Of a DNA stretch of 58,614 nt, positions 51,070 to 58,614 are shown one piece after another (within the stretch, counting starts at the first letter, position 1; every line of letters begins with the position of its first letter). Origin of the DNA: Amycolatopsis anabasis (GTDB taxonomy: Bacteria > Actinomycetota > Actinomycetes > Mycobacteriales > Pseudonocardiaceae); assembly GCF_009765355.1 (NCBI RefSeq), contig NZ_VTHK01000053.1, positions 1 to 58,614 of the forward strand, read 5' to 3'. A program made the translations under genes and the position numbers. Under the pieces are notes generated by a model. The model did not search any database, was not told where the DNA came from, and saw only the letters and a program-made list of their open reading frames with translations.

Positions 51070-52535
51070 GTGCCCACCGCGGCGACGAATGGGCCTTCGT
51101 GCCGGTGTTGACCCATCATCCCTTGCAGCGTGTCGGCGCTACGGCGCTGGCTGTTCTCGCCGAGGCAGACAGCGTCGCCGGGGTGGACTCCGCAGCGTTT
51201 GAAGCCGGGGTAGGGCAGATGACCGCCGATTTGCTGCGCACCGTCACAGTCGACAAGGCCAAGGATGCCGGCGGGTTCTGGTTGGGAGTCAGTTACCTGT
51301 TCTGGCCCAATTCACCGATGAACCCGACCGCGCGCGGCAAGCAGGATCACGCCACCCGTGAGGAACAGATCCTCCGCTGGCGGAAGGCGCCACAACATGA
51401 ATCGTGGCCAGGTGTGCCATGCGCGTTGTGTACACGGCGGGCCTGCGGGTTCTACGGCAAGGTCGATGTGCCGTTGGCGGAAAGCACCAGCCATCGCAAC
51501 ACCACCACCCGTGGCCATGAGGGGTTGGCGCTATGTTTTGGGTGTCTGTCGTCGTTTCACGCGTTGCCCTACGCCTGTCGCATCCACGGGGGCCGCGCCA
51601 CCGTTGTGCACAGCTGGGATGAGAAGTTCCTGTGGCACACCACGATCAACCAGGTTCACGACACCCGGATCTACGCCCAAGCCGGTGGCCCGAAACCCGT
51701 GGCGGGCGCGTATCTACGGCAGCGTCTCGCACTGGCACGGTTGCGCTCCTACGAATCCGCGGACACGGTGACGGCGGACGTCGATCTAATGGTGTTCAGC
51801 AACAGCAACAAAGACCAATCGCTCGACATCCACAACCTCCAGCAACGGGTCGCGGCATGGCTACGGTCGACCGCGTGGTCGGCCGACCGCGCCACCGCGT
51901 TTCGCTATCTCACTCGTGCGATGCACACCAGCAAGGTTGCCGGCAGTCACATGCTGGCGAACGTGTTGTTCACCAGTCCCGATCGCCTCCCCCAGTGGGT
52001 TGCGGGCTATCTGCGAGCCTGCAGCGCCAGCACCAGGATCCCGGCGGAATCGGCGATGCTGGCCGACTTGTGTTTCTCCTACGTCACCGAGGTGTTGTCC
52101 ATGCCCACCAGCGACATCGACCAGATCCGAGCATTGGCGGCCCGGATCGCCGACCATGTCGGCGCCACCGGAAACGACAAGCGGCTCCGGGGTTTTCTGC
52201 ATGCCGAGCGGGACTCGAAACGTCTCAGGACCTGGCTGAAGAAGACCTCCACACTGCACACCCTGGTCGAGGCCAGCGCACCCGTGCCGAATACTGCTGA
52301 GAACGGGCGTCCACGGGAGCCGTTCATCACCATGCGCCAACTCCACCTGCTGTTCGATCCGGATCCCGCGGCTGCGTCCTGGCATCGGCGCGACCTGCTG
52401 GTGTCGGGTGTGCTGGAAGAACTGCAACTGCGTGGCTGGACGGTCGATTCTGGCCAAGCCCGGTCCGAGTTGGAAGACGACGACGTGCTCGACCCCGCAC
52501 TGTTCGACGAAACCCTGGAAGAGGAACCCGTATGA
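51066..52535 (+). CDS. cas8b: Type I-B Cascade large subunit Cas8b, zinc-finger type
   Basis: A 489-residue protein in the position of the large subunit, which recognises the PAM and starts target unwinding. It carries two cysteine pairs about 55 residues apart (CALCTRRACGFYGK and LCFGCLSSFHAL), the zinc-binding arrangement of Cst1/Cas8b-type subunits. The C-terminal half is helical (SDIDQIRALAARIADHVG), so it may include the small-subunit function. Large subunits diverge fast, so the subtype rests on gene order and the CxxC pairs. Overlaps of ATGA with both neighbours show one transcript. Confidence 0.8.
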   Translation: MSAHRGDEWAFVPVLTHHPLQRVGATALAVLAEADSVAGVDSAAFEAGVGQMTADLLRTVTVDKAKDAGGFWLGVSYLFWPNSPMNPTARGKQDHATREEQILRWRKAPQHESWPGVPCALCTRRACGFYGKVDVPLAESTSHRNTTTRGHEGLALCFGCLSSFHALPYACRIHGGRATVVHSWDEKFLWHTTINQVHDTRIYAQAGGPKPVAGAYLRQRLALARLRSYESADTVTADVDLMVFSNSNKDQSLDIHNLQQRVAAWLRSTAWSADRATAFRYLTRAMHTSKVAGSHMLANVLFTSPDRLPQWVAGYLRACSASTRIPAESAMLADLCFSYVTEVLSMPTSDIDQIRALAARIADHVGATGNDKRLRGFLHAERDSKRLRTWLKKTSTLHTLVEASAPVPNTAENGRPREPFITMRQLHLLFDPDPAAASWHRRDLLVSGVLEELQLRGWTVDSGQARSELEDDDVLDPALFDETLEEEPV

Positions 52536-53579
52536 CCTACCTGGTCGGCCAGCTGTGCTTCGACATCAAGGCCGGTGCCCCGAACAACGGCCGGGGTGAG
52601 GACAACCTCGCCGTGGTCAAGAAGATCCGCACCAACACCGGCGCGTACTACCCGTATGCATCCGCGCAGGCGCAGCGCCGGTGGACCCGCGATTGCCTGG
52701 CCGACACCGAGTTGGCCTCACCGGTGACTCGGTCCGGTTCGGGGGGCGGCAGGAAACAGCAAGCCCACACCGCGGGTCGGCCGGACCTGTACCTGGATGA
52801 CGATCTGTTCGGTTACATGATCGCCCGCGCGAAGGACAACGGCGACGGCGGTAGCTACCAACGCGACACTGTGCTGGCCGTGGGCACAGCGGTGTCGGTG
52901 GTGCCGCACACCCCGACCCGGGACTTCGGCACGATGAGCCGGGGATTCGAGAGCGGCGAGCCCCCGGTGATCCACGAGCATGAGCACTACACCACCGAAC
53001 TAGCCTCGGACATCCTGCTGGATCTACCGCGGGTGGGAACCTTTGCCCTGCAAGGCCAAGGGCGGCTGCCTGACCTGTCACCCGCAGCCGCCGCCGAGGC
53101 CACCGCCGCGGGCGCGGTCAGCGTCGAGTTCCGTCAGCACGAGGCCATCCAGTTACCGCTGGCCGAACGCCGCCGCCGTGTCGCGGTGCTGCTGCGCACG
53201 ATCGCGCAGCTTCGTGGAGGTGCGAAAAAGTCGCTGCACTACGGGGAACGGTCCCCGGCATTGGTGATCCTGGCCCCGATCAAGGGCGGCAACAACCCCT
53301 TCACCCGCGTGGTGCGCAACCAGGGGGGCCGGACCATGTTCGACCCCGAGGTGCTGGTCGAGGAACTGGGTGCGTGGCAGGACGAACTCGACGGCCCGGT
53401 CCGGATCGGGTGGGCACCGGGCTTCCTCGGTGACCAACGGGAACAGGCCCGCGAGCCTGGCCGAGCAGATCGACAGCGGCGCCGTGCAGGTGGGCCACCC
53501 CCGGGTCGTGCTGACCGAGTTGGCGGCCAAGATCGAGAAGGGTGAGCACGACGCGTGGTTCGAGGACCCCGCTCGATGA
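52532..53579 (+). CDS. cas7: Cascade backbone subunit Cas7 (Cst2/DevR type), frameshifted near the 3' end
   Basis: Cas7 forms the crRNA-binding backbone. The first 305 residues are clear (LVGQLCFDIKAGAPNNGRGE, later RRRVAVLLRTIAQLRGGAKK, WAPGFLGDQREQA). In the starting frame the C-terminus then becomes Arg/Gly-rich and ends at 53545. In the next frame the sequence resumes sensibly as SLAEQIDSGAVQVGHPRVVL and ends at TGA 53577-53579, which overlaps the cas5 ATG exactly as every other junction in this operon. One extra C in the run at 53448-53450 explains it. So cas7 is mutated, miscalled, or needs a +1 frameshift. Confidence 0.83.
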
Positions 53580-54247
53580 CCACGTCCACTGTGCCTGCGG
53601 TGGAGGCCACCATCACTGCTCGGGTGGCCTCCTTCCGCGATCCGCTCTACGCCGCCGCCCAGATCGGGTTGCCCTGCCCACCGCCGTCCACGGTGGGTGG
53701 GGCGCTGGCCGCCGCTGTAGGCGGCTGGGCCCAGATGCCTGTGCACACCCGCTTCGCGATGGCGTTCACCACCGCCGGGCAGGGGGTAGACCTGGAGACC
53801 TACCATCCGCTCGACGCGCACGGACGGCGCACCACACCCACCCCGAAAGAGCGCGGGTTCTTGTTCGACGTGGTCCTCACTGTCTGGCTGCTGGACGATC
53901 TTGCGTTGTGGCGGGCCGCATTGCGCAGGCCAGTGTGGCCGCTGCGGCTGGGCCGCAGTCAGGACCTGGCCGATGCCCGCACCCGCATGGTCACCCTGCA
54001 CCCGGGCCCTGGGCGGCAACAACACGCGATCGTGCCCGCGGAGGTCAGCACGGCGGGATCCCTGCTGCGGCTGCCCGCCACGATCAGCATCGACCGGGAC
54101 CGTCACACCTGGAACAGCTACCGCTACGACCCGACCGGCCGCGCCAACACCGTGCCCAGCGACTGGACCACCGACGACGGGCAAGCGATCGTCCCGCTCC
54201 ACCGGGTCCATCCGGACACCATCGCCACCCCAGGCGCGGCCCTGTGA
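53576..54247 (+). CDS. cas5: Cascade subunit Cas5
   Basis: A 223-residue RAMP protein that caps the 5' handle of crRNA. The N-terminus has the family pattern: VEATITARVASFRDPLYAAA (strand with F-R-x-P), then LPCPPPSTVGGALAAAVGGW, where P-P-x-S-T-V-x-G is the hallmark of Cas5 of I-B systems. ATG 53576 overlaps the shifted-frame cas7 stop (ATGA) and the product ends with GTGA overlapping cas3. Normal length and no sign of decay. Confidence 0.92.
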   Translation: MTTSTVPAVEATITARVASFRDPLYAAAQIGLPCPPPSTVGGALAAAVGGWAQMPVHTRFAMAFTTAGQGVDLETYHPLDAHGRRTTPTPKERGFLFDVVLTVWLLDDLALWRAALRRPVWPLRLGRSQDLADARTRMVTLHPGPGRQQHAIVPAEVSTAGSLLRLPATISIDRDRHTWNSYRYDPTGRANTVPSDWTTDDGQAIVPLHRVHPDTIATPGAAL

Positions 54248-56715
54248 CCGAGAGCCCCAGCGCACCACTCACGCCCAGCACCCTGCTATCCGCCATCCCC
54301 CTTGGTACGCCGCCGGATCCGCTGACGCGGGTGCTGGCCAAACACCCCACCCAGAACACACTCACGGGACATATCGGTGAGGAGCAGCTCACCACGCACA
54401 GCCTGGCCACGCTGAACACCGCCTACCTGGTCTGGCGCCGCGTGGGCGCCATCGCTGACCAGCCCAAGCGGTTCTGGACCTGGGTGCTCATCGCCGCCTT
54501 CCTACACGACACCGGGAAACTCCCGGACGGATTCCAGCAACTCCTTCGCAGCGGGCGGGCCTGGAGGCAACGCCACGAGGTCTACTCCCTCGGCTTCGTC
54601 GCGCTACTGCTGGCCGCACTACCGGAGCGGGACCGATTCTGGATCGGCACCGCGGTCGCGGCGCACCACCGCCCCTTCACCACCGACAGCCACGCGGCCC
54701 GGCGTGCCGTGTTCACTCAGTACGGCAAGCTGGACTTGGCCGAGTTCCTGAACTGCTTCCACCCAGTCGACCCCGCCACCGCGGCCGCGCTGCTGTCCTG
54801 GTGCGGTGACATCCTCCACAGCCACGGCCTCCTGCCGACACGATCACCCGCGTTCGGTGAGACTGTGGATGTCGACGAACTGGGCGCCGCGGCGTTCGAC
54901 CTGCTGCGCCAACTGCACACGCATTGGTTCAACACCCTGTTCGGCCAGCACCGGGCCGACGGGGTGACCGGGCGCCTGCTGCAAGGCGCGGTGGTGTTGG
55001 CCGACCACGTCGCCTCCGCCGACGGTGACCTGCTCACCGAGCCACCCCTGCGCGGCTACCACACCACCTTCGCATACACACTGGCGCGCACCGGCGCGCA
55101 CCCGTATCCCCACCAAACCCTCGCCGCCACCGTGCACGGACATGTGATCATCCGTGCGTCCACCGGCCTGGGCAAAACCGAAACCGGACAACTGTGGGCC
55201 GAAACCAACGCCGACGCGATCAGCGCCGCCTGCGGAGGGATCCCGCGGGTGTTCTACCTCCTGCCGTATCTGGCCTCGATCAACGCGATCGCCGACCGGC
55301 TAGCCACAGACGTCGGCCAAGATGTTGTAGGCGTGCTGCACTCCCGTGCCGGGCTCTACCACCTCGACCGGGCCGATCCAGAGCAGGCCAGGGACGAAGC
55401 GGCCGAACAGGCAGTGTCCAAACAGCAGGCCAGCCGCAATCACCGGGAACTGCTGCGGGTCGCCACGCCGTACCAACTGCTGCGTGCCGCGTTGAGCGGC
55501 CCTACCAACGCCGCGACCCTGCTCGACACCGTCAACTCGGTGTTCATTTTCGACGAGCTTCACGCCTACGAGCCGCGGCGCCTGGGCATGATCCTGGCCA
55601 TGATGACGTGGTGGGCCGATCACGGAGGCCGCGTCGCGATCCTGTCCGCCACCCTGCCGGGCCCGTTGACCCGGATGCTCACCGACGAGGTCCTGGCCGA
55701 CCAGACCGTGCGTGTCATCGACGCCCCGAAGGCCCAGCCCCGACACCGGCTCCATCTCACCGAGGACCATCTCACCAGCCCTGCCAGCCTGGAGACCATC
55801 GCGCGGGATCTCGACACCGGCCAGCCGGTGTTCGTCATCGCCAACAACATCGCCGACGCGCGTCTGATCTACGACGCACTCGCGCCCCGCGTGACACGAC
55901 GATGGGGTGAACCGGCCGCGTTCTTGCTGCACGCACGCTTCCGCGGCCTGGATCGCCGGCGCATCGAAAACGGGATCCTCGACCGATTCGGCGCCAGTAC
56001 CGCCGCAGCGCGGGCACAACCCCCTGGGTTGGTCGTCGCGACACAGGTACTGGAGGTGTCGCTGAACCTCGACGGCGCCATCCTGCACACCTCCGGAGCA
56101 CCGCTGGAGGCGTTGCTGCAACGGTTCGGGCGGATCAACCGGCTCGGCTTGCGCGCCCCCGCCCCGGTGATCGTGCACGCACCCCTCTACCGGCCCCGCG
56201 GCAACAGCAAAACTCTCTACGCCGACGGGGTCTACGACGAGGAACCCACCCGCCGGACCTGGGACCTGCTCACCACCCACGACAACGCCGTGATCGACGA
56301 GGCCGACCTCCAGCACTGGCTGGACACCGTCTACACCGGAGACTGGGCCCACCGCTGGGAAACCGACGTGCGGAAGGCCCGCACGGAGTTCACCAACACC
56401 TTCCTAGCCTTCGCCCGCCCCTTTCACGAACTGGCCGACCTGGAGAAGCATTTCGCGACAATGTTCGACGGGATCGAAGCGGTCTGGCGGCCCGACCTCG
56501 AGCACTACACCGCAGCCCTGCACTCGACCGACACCACAGCGGCGGGACGGCTGCTCGCCTCCGAATTCCTCATCCCGCTGCCCGCCCACCAAATCCGCAA
56601 CCTCGAACGGGACCCCGCCACCGGGGTCCTGGTCTTCGATGGCGACTACAACCCGGTCACTGGACTGGGAGACGTCACCGGACGCGTCCGCTACAACCCC
56701 GGAGAGCTCATATGA
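54244..56715 (+). CDS. cas3: CRISPR effector nuclease-helicase Cas3 (HD + SF2 helicase)
   Basis: An 823-residue fusion of an HD nuclease and DExH helicase that degrades target DNA after Cascade binding. HD domain: AAFLHDTGKLPDGFQ (His-Asp at 88-89) and VAAHHRPF. Helicase: ASTGLGKTETGQLW (motif I), VFIFDELHAYEPRR (DELH, motif II), ILSATLPGP (motif III), VFVIANNIADA (motif IV region) and LLQRFGRINRLG (motif VI, Q-R-x-G-R-x-N-R). All catalytic motifs are intact. GTG 54244 gives a GTGA overlap with cas5, and TGA 56713 overlaps cas4. Confidence 0.96.
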   Translation: MTESPSAPLTPSTLLSAIPLGTPPDPLTRVLAKHPTQNTLTGHIGEEQLTTHSLATLNTAYLVWRRVGAIADQPKRFWTWVLIAAFLHDTGKLPDGFQQLLRSGRAWRQRHEVYSLGFVALLLAALPERDRFWIGTAVAAHHRPFTTDSHAARRAVFTQYGKLDLAEFLNCFHPVDPATAAALLSWCGDILHSHGLLPTRSPAFGETVDVDELGAAAFDLLRQLHTHWFNTLFGQHRADGVTGRLLQGAVVLADHVASADGDLLTEPPLRGYHTTFAYTLARTGAHPYPHQTLAATVHGHVIIRASTGLGKTETGQLWAETNADAISAACGGIPRVFYLLPYLASINAIADRLATDVGQDVVGVLHSRAGLYHLDRADPEQARDEAAEQAVSKQQASRNHRELLRVATPYQLLRAALSGPTNAATLLDTVNSVFIFDELHAYEPRRLGMILAMMTWWADHGGRVAILSATLPGPLTRMLTDEVLADQTVRVIDAPKAQPRHRLHLTEDHLTSPASLETIARDLDTGQPVFVIANNIADARLIYDALAPRVTRRWGEPAAFLLHARFRGLDRRRIENGILDRFGASTAAARAQPPGLVVATQVLEVSLNLDGAILHTSGAPLEALLQRFGRINRLGLRAPAPVIVHAPLYRPRGNSKTLYADGVYDEEPTRRTWDLLTTHDNAVIDEADLQHWLDTVYTGDWAHRWETDVRKARTEFTNTFLAFARPFHELADLEKHFATMFDGIEAVWRPDLEHYTAALHSTDTTAAGRLLASEFLIPLPAHQIRNLERDPATGVLVFDGDYNPVTGLGDVTGRVRYNPGELI

Positions 56716-57212
56716 TCGGCCCCGAGGACATCGGGGGAGTCCACATCAAATACCTCCACCACTGCCGACGCCAACTCTGGCTCTACAGCAGGGGATTCCG
56801 CCCCGAACACCTCAGCGAACTCGTCCAATACGGGCAAGCGGTCCACGACACCAGCTATACCCGCATGTCCCCGATCGACCTCGGCGGGGCACGCCTCGAC
56901 CACATAGACGGCGACCTCTGGGTCCACGAAGTCAAATCCTCCGGCAAACCCACCGCCGCCGACCGCGCCCAAGCCATCCACTACTGCCACCGGCTCCGCG
57001 CCCTCGGCATCCCTGCCCGCGGCGCGATCCTGCACTACCACAAAACCCGCCGCACACACCGCATCCCCTACGACCCCAGCGCCCACGACCACCAAGCCCG
57101 CACCGACATCACCACCGCCCTGGACACCATCACCCAACCCAGCCCCGCACCCCGCCTGGCACGCCACCGATGCCACGGCTGCAGCTACCTCGACTACTGC
57201 TGGAACCCCTGA
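56712..57212 (+). CDS. cas4: CRISPR adaptation exonuclease Cas4
   Basis: A 166-residue RecB-like nuclease with an iron-sulfur cluster that trims prespacers and selects the PAM. Four cluster cysteines are present: C18 in LHHCRRQLWLY and C154, C157, C163 in CHGCSYLDYC. The nuclease motifs are DGDLWVHEVKSSGKP (D and E-x-K) and a Q-A-I-H-Y helix (AQAIHYCHRL). The ATG at 56712 overlaps cas3 and its TGA overlaps the cas1 ATG by one base (TGATG). Confidence 0.93.
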   Translation: MIGPEDIGGVHIKYLHHCRRQLWLYSRGFRPEHLSELVQYGQAVHDTSYTRMSPIDLGGARLDHIDGDLWVHEVKSSGKPTAADRAQAIHYCHRLRALGIPARGAILHYHKTRRTHRIPYDPSAHDHQARTDITTALDTITQPSPAPRLARHRCHGCSYLDYCWNP

Positions 57213-58183
57213 TGCCCACCGCCGCACGCACCTACTGGCTGACCACCCCCTGCCGCATCCAACGCCAGGACAACTCTCTGCGCATCGACCGCGACGAAGG
57301 CACCACCGTCCACATCCCCATCACCGACGTCCGCGACATCATCGCCGCCGCCCCTGTCGACCTCAACAGCTCCGTGATCAGCCTGCTCAACCGCCACCAC
57401 ATCGACATCCACTTCCTCAGCTACCACGGTGACTACACCGGCTCCCTGCTCGGCGCCGACACCGCCACCTCTGGGGCCACCGTCACCGCCCAAACCCGCC
57501 TCGCGGCACCGGACACAGCCATGCCTATCGCCCGCAGCGTCGTCGACTGCGCCGCCTTCAACGTCCGCCGCGTCATCGACCGCAAGCTCCTCACCACCCC
57601 CTACACCACCCTCACCGACAGCATCGCCACCGCCACCACACCCGCACAACTCATGGCCGCCGAAGGAAACTTCCGCCGCAGCGCCTGGGAAACCCTCGAC
57701 ACCAAACTGCCCGACTGGCTCCAACTCCGCAGCCGCCAACCACCCCGCAACGCGGGCAACGCCTTCATCAGCTACGCAAACAGCGTCGTCTACGCCCGGG
57801 TCCTCAGCGCCCTACGTCTCACCCCACTGCACACCGGCATCGGCTTCCTGCACAGCACACTCGAACGCCACCGACACACCCTCGCCCTCGACCTCGCCGA
57901 AGTCTTCCGCCCTCTCTTCGCCGAACGACTCCTCCTGCGCATGGCCCAACGCAAACAACTCAAACCCCACCACTTCGACACCGACACCAACCACGCCATG
58001 CTCAGCACCACCGGACGCAAACTCGTCCTCACCACAATCCGCGACGACCTCGCCACCACCATCCAGCACCGCACCCTCAACCGCCCCGTCGCCTACGACG
58101 AACTCATCTACCTCGACGCACTCAGACTCGTCAAAACCTGCCTCGAAAACCAACCATTCACACCGTTCCGCATATGGTGGTAA
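57212..58183 (+). CDS. cas1: CRISPR integrase Cas1
   Basis: A 323-residue protein that integrates spacers with Cas2. The catalytic metal ligands are visible: E151 (MAAEGNFRR), H214 (GIGFLHST) and E230 (LALDLAEVFRPLF). The N-terminal beta domain and the helical C-terminal domain have normal length for type I-B Cas1. It follows cas4 with a one-base overlap. There are 6 bases before cas2. No sign of decay. Confidence 0.96.
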   Translation: MPTAARTYWLTTPCRIQRQDNSLRIDRDEGTTVHIPITDVRDIIAAAPVDLNSSVISLLNRHHIDIHFLSYHGDYTGSLLGADTATSGATVTAQTRLAAPDTAMPIARSVVDCAAFNVRRVIDRKLLTTPYTTLTDSIATATTPAQLMAAEGNFRRSAWETLDTKLPDWLQLRSRQPPRNAGNAFISYANSVVYARVLSALRLTPLHTGIGFLHSTLERHRHTLALDLAEVFRPLFAERLLLRMAQRKQLKPHHFDTDTNHAMLSTTGRKLVLTTIRDDLATTIQHRTLNRPVAYDELIYLDALRLVKTCLENQPFTPFRIWW

Positions 58184-58189
58184 CCCCAC

Positions 58190-58453
58190 ATGCACGTCAT
58201 CCTCGTCTACGACACCGCAACCGAACGCAACGCCGCCGTCCTCCGCACCTGCCGCCAATACCTCCACCACACCCAACGCAGCGTCTTCGAAGGCCAACTC
58301 ACCCACGCACAACTCACACGACTACAAACCACACTCACCTACACCATCGACCCTACCCACGACCACGTCACCGTCTACACCTTCCCCACAACCATCACAC
58401 CCCACCGCCACAACTGGGGAAAACCACACGAAGGCCCCACCAACATCCTCTAA
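58190..58453 (+). CDS. cas2: CRISPR adaptation protein Cas2
   Basis: An 87-residue ferredoxin-fold protein that bridges the two Cas1 dimers. It starts MHVILVYDTATERNAAVLRT, with the conserved Asp after the first strand (VYD), and has the basic helix RTCRQYLHHTQRSVFEGQL typical of Cas2. The C-terminal strand ends WGKPHEGPTNIL. It is the last gene of the operon; the codons from here on are AT-richer than upstream genes. Confidence 0.93.
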   Translation: MHVILVYDTATERNAAVLRTCRQYLHHTQRSVFEGQLTHAQLTRLQTTLTYTIDPTHDHVTVYTFPTTITPHRHNWGKPHEGPTNIL

Positions 58454-58614
58454 GCACACCCAAACACCACCACCACATAATGACCGCCAAACAGCACAAA
58501 CAACTCACAATCCCAGAGGCACAGAGATCCCTTTATCAACAATCAACACAACGCCTTGAACCGCCCCGGGTTCGGTAGAGACTCGTTACTGGGGTCAGGC
58601 GACCAGGCTTGTCA
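58454..58614 (+). other. Region after cas2, probable CRISPR leader
   Basis: The 160 bases after cas2 are AT-richer and A/C-rich on the plus strand (for example CACAAACAACTCACAATCCC and TTTATCAACAATCAACACAA), unlike the rest of the window, as expected of a leader before an array. Bases 58560-58614 become GC-rich again and could contain a first repeat, but no sequence occurs twice before the edge, so I do not call an array. Confidence 0.45.

Noticed and set aside
58555..58614. Possible first CRISPR repeat at the right edge
   Set aside because: Nothing in these bases occurs twice within the window, so a repeat cannot be shown.

Overview
The window is high-GC actinobacterial DNA. Gene content and codon use fit a Pseudonocardiaceae-type host such as Amycolatopsis or Saccharopolyspora; this is an inference, because no rRNA or species marker is present. 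Positions 1-8.5 kb are ordinary chromosome: the end of a membrane protein gene, a divergent MarR/MFS efflux pair, a carboxymuconolactone decarboxylase with its ECF41-type sigma factor (an ECF41-like promoter lies in front of the decarboxylase gene), dnaG with a small overlapping partner, a trans-aconitate-methyltransferase-like gene behind twin palindromic operators, a 65-residue protein, and tRNA-Asn(GTT).

From the tRNA to the right edge the DNA reads as the left and central part of an integrated conjugative element (ICE). A tyrosine recombinase and an Xis-like HTH protein lie next to the tRNA 3' end (left attachment site); the right end is outside the window. Positions 10.5-31 kb hold a primase-like replication protein split by an in-frame TAG, small exported and membrane proteins, a KAS III-like protein with a substituted active site, decayed genes, a histidine phosphatase, a DUF5593-type sensor-like protein, a PF04672-type methyltransferase, a cupin, a UROD/MetE-like barrel protein and a leftward block of exported enzymes (L,D-transpeptidase, S53 protease).

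The control region (31.4-34.7 kb) encodes an ImmA/IrrE-type metalloprotease, a MAB_1171c-like membrane protein and a regulator with two tandem HTH repeats. It is bracketed by two copies of an unusual operator-promoter: a 17-base half-site, ACTCACGNNNGTTGACA, present as an inverted pair 35 bases apart whose TTGAC part is the -35 of two interleaved divergent promoters. Weaker pairs with 34-base spacing occur near 11.5 and 17.3 kb. One of the promoters points into the transfer operon. This suggests a protease-controlled repressor circuit comparable in logic to ImmR/ImmA of ICEBs1, but with a different regulator and operator.

Positions 35.3-46 kb are a type IV secretion operon with mostly overlapping genes: ParA-like, small membrane protein, VirB8-like, VirB6-like, SCO6880-like, VirB4 ATPase, lysozyme-like/NlpC-P60 hydrolase, VirD4 coupling ATPase and DUF4913. 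It continues into an ATP-grasp protein and two paralogous acidic proteins that both end in GLHSGLGY, an arrangement I do not recognise as a described system. Positions 50.3-58.5 kb carry a complete type I-B cas operon (cas6-cas8b-cas7-cas5-cas3-cas4-cas1-cas2) in which cas7 has a one-base frameshift near its 3' end; no CRISPR array is visible before the window ends.
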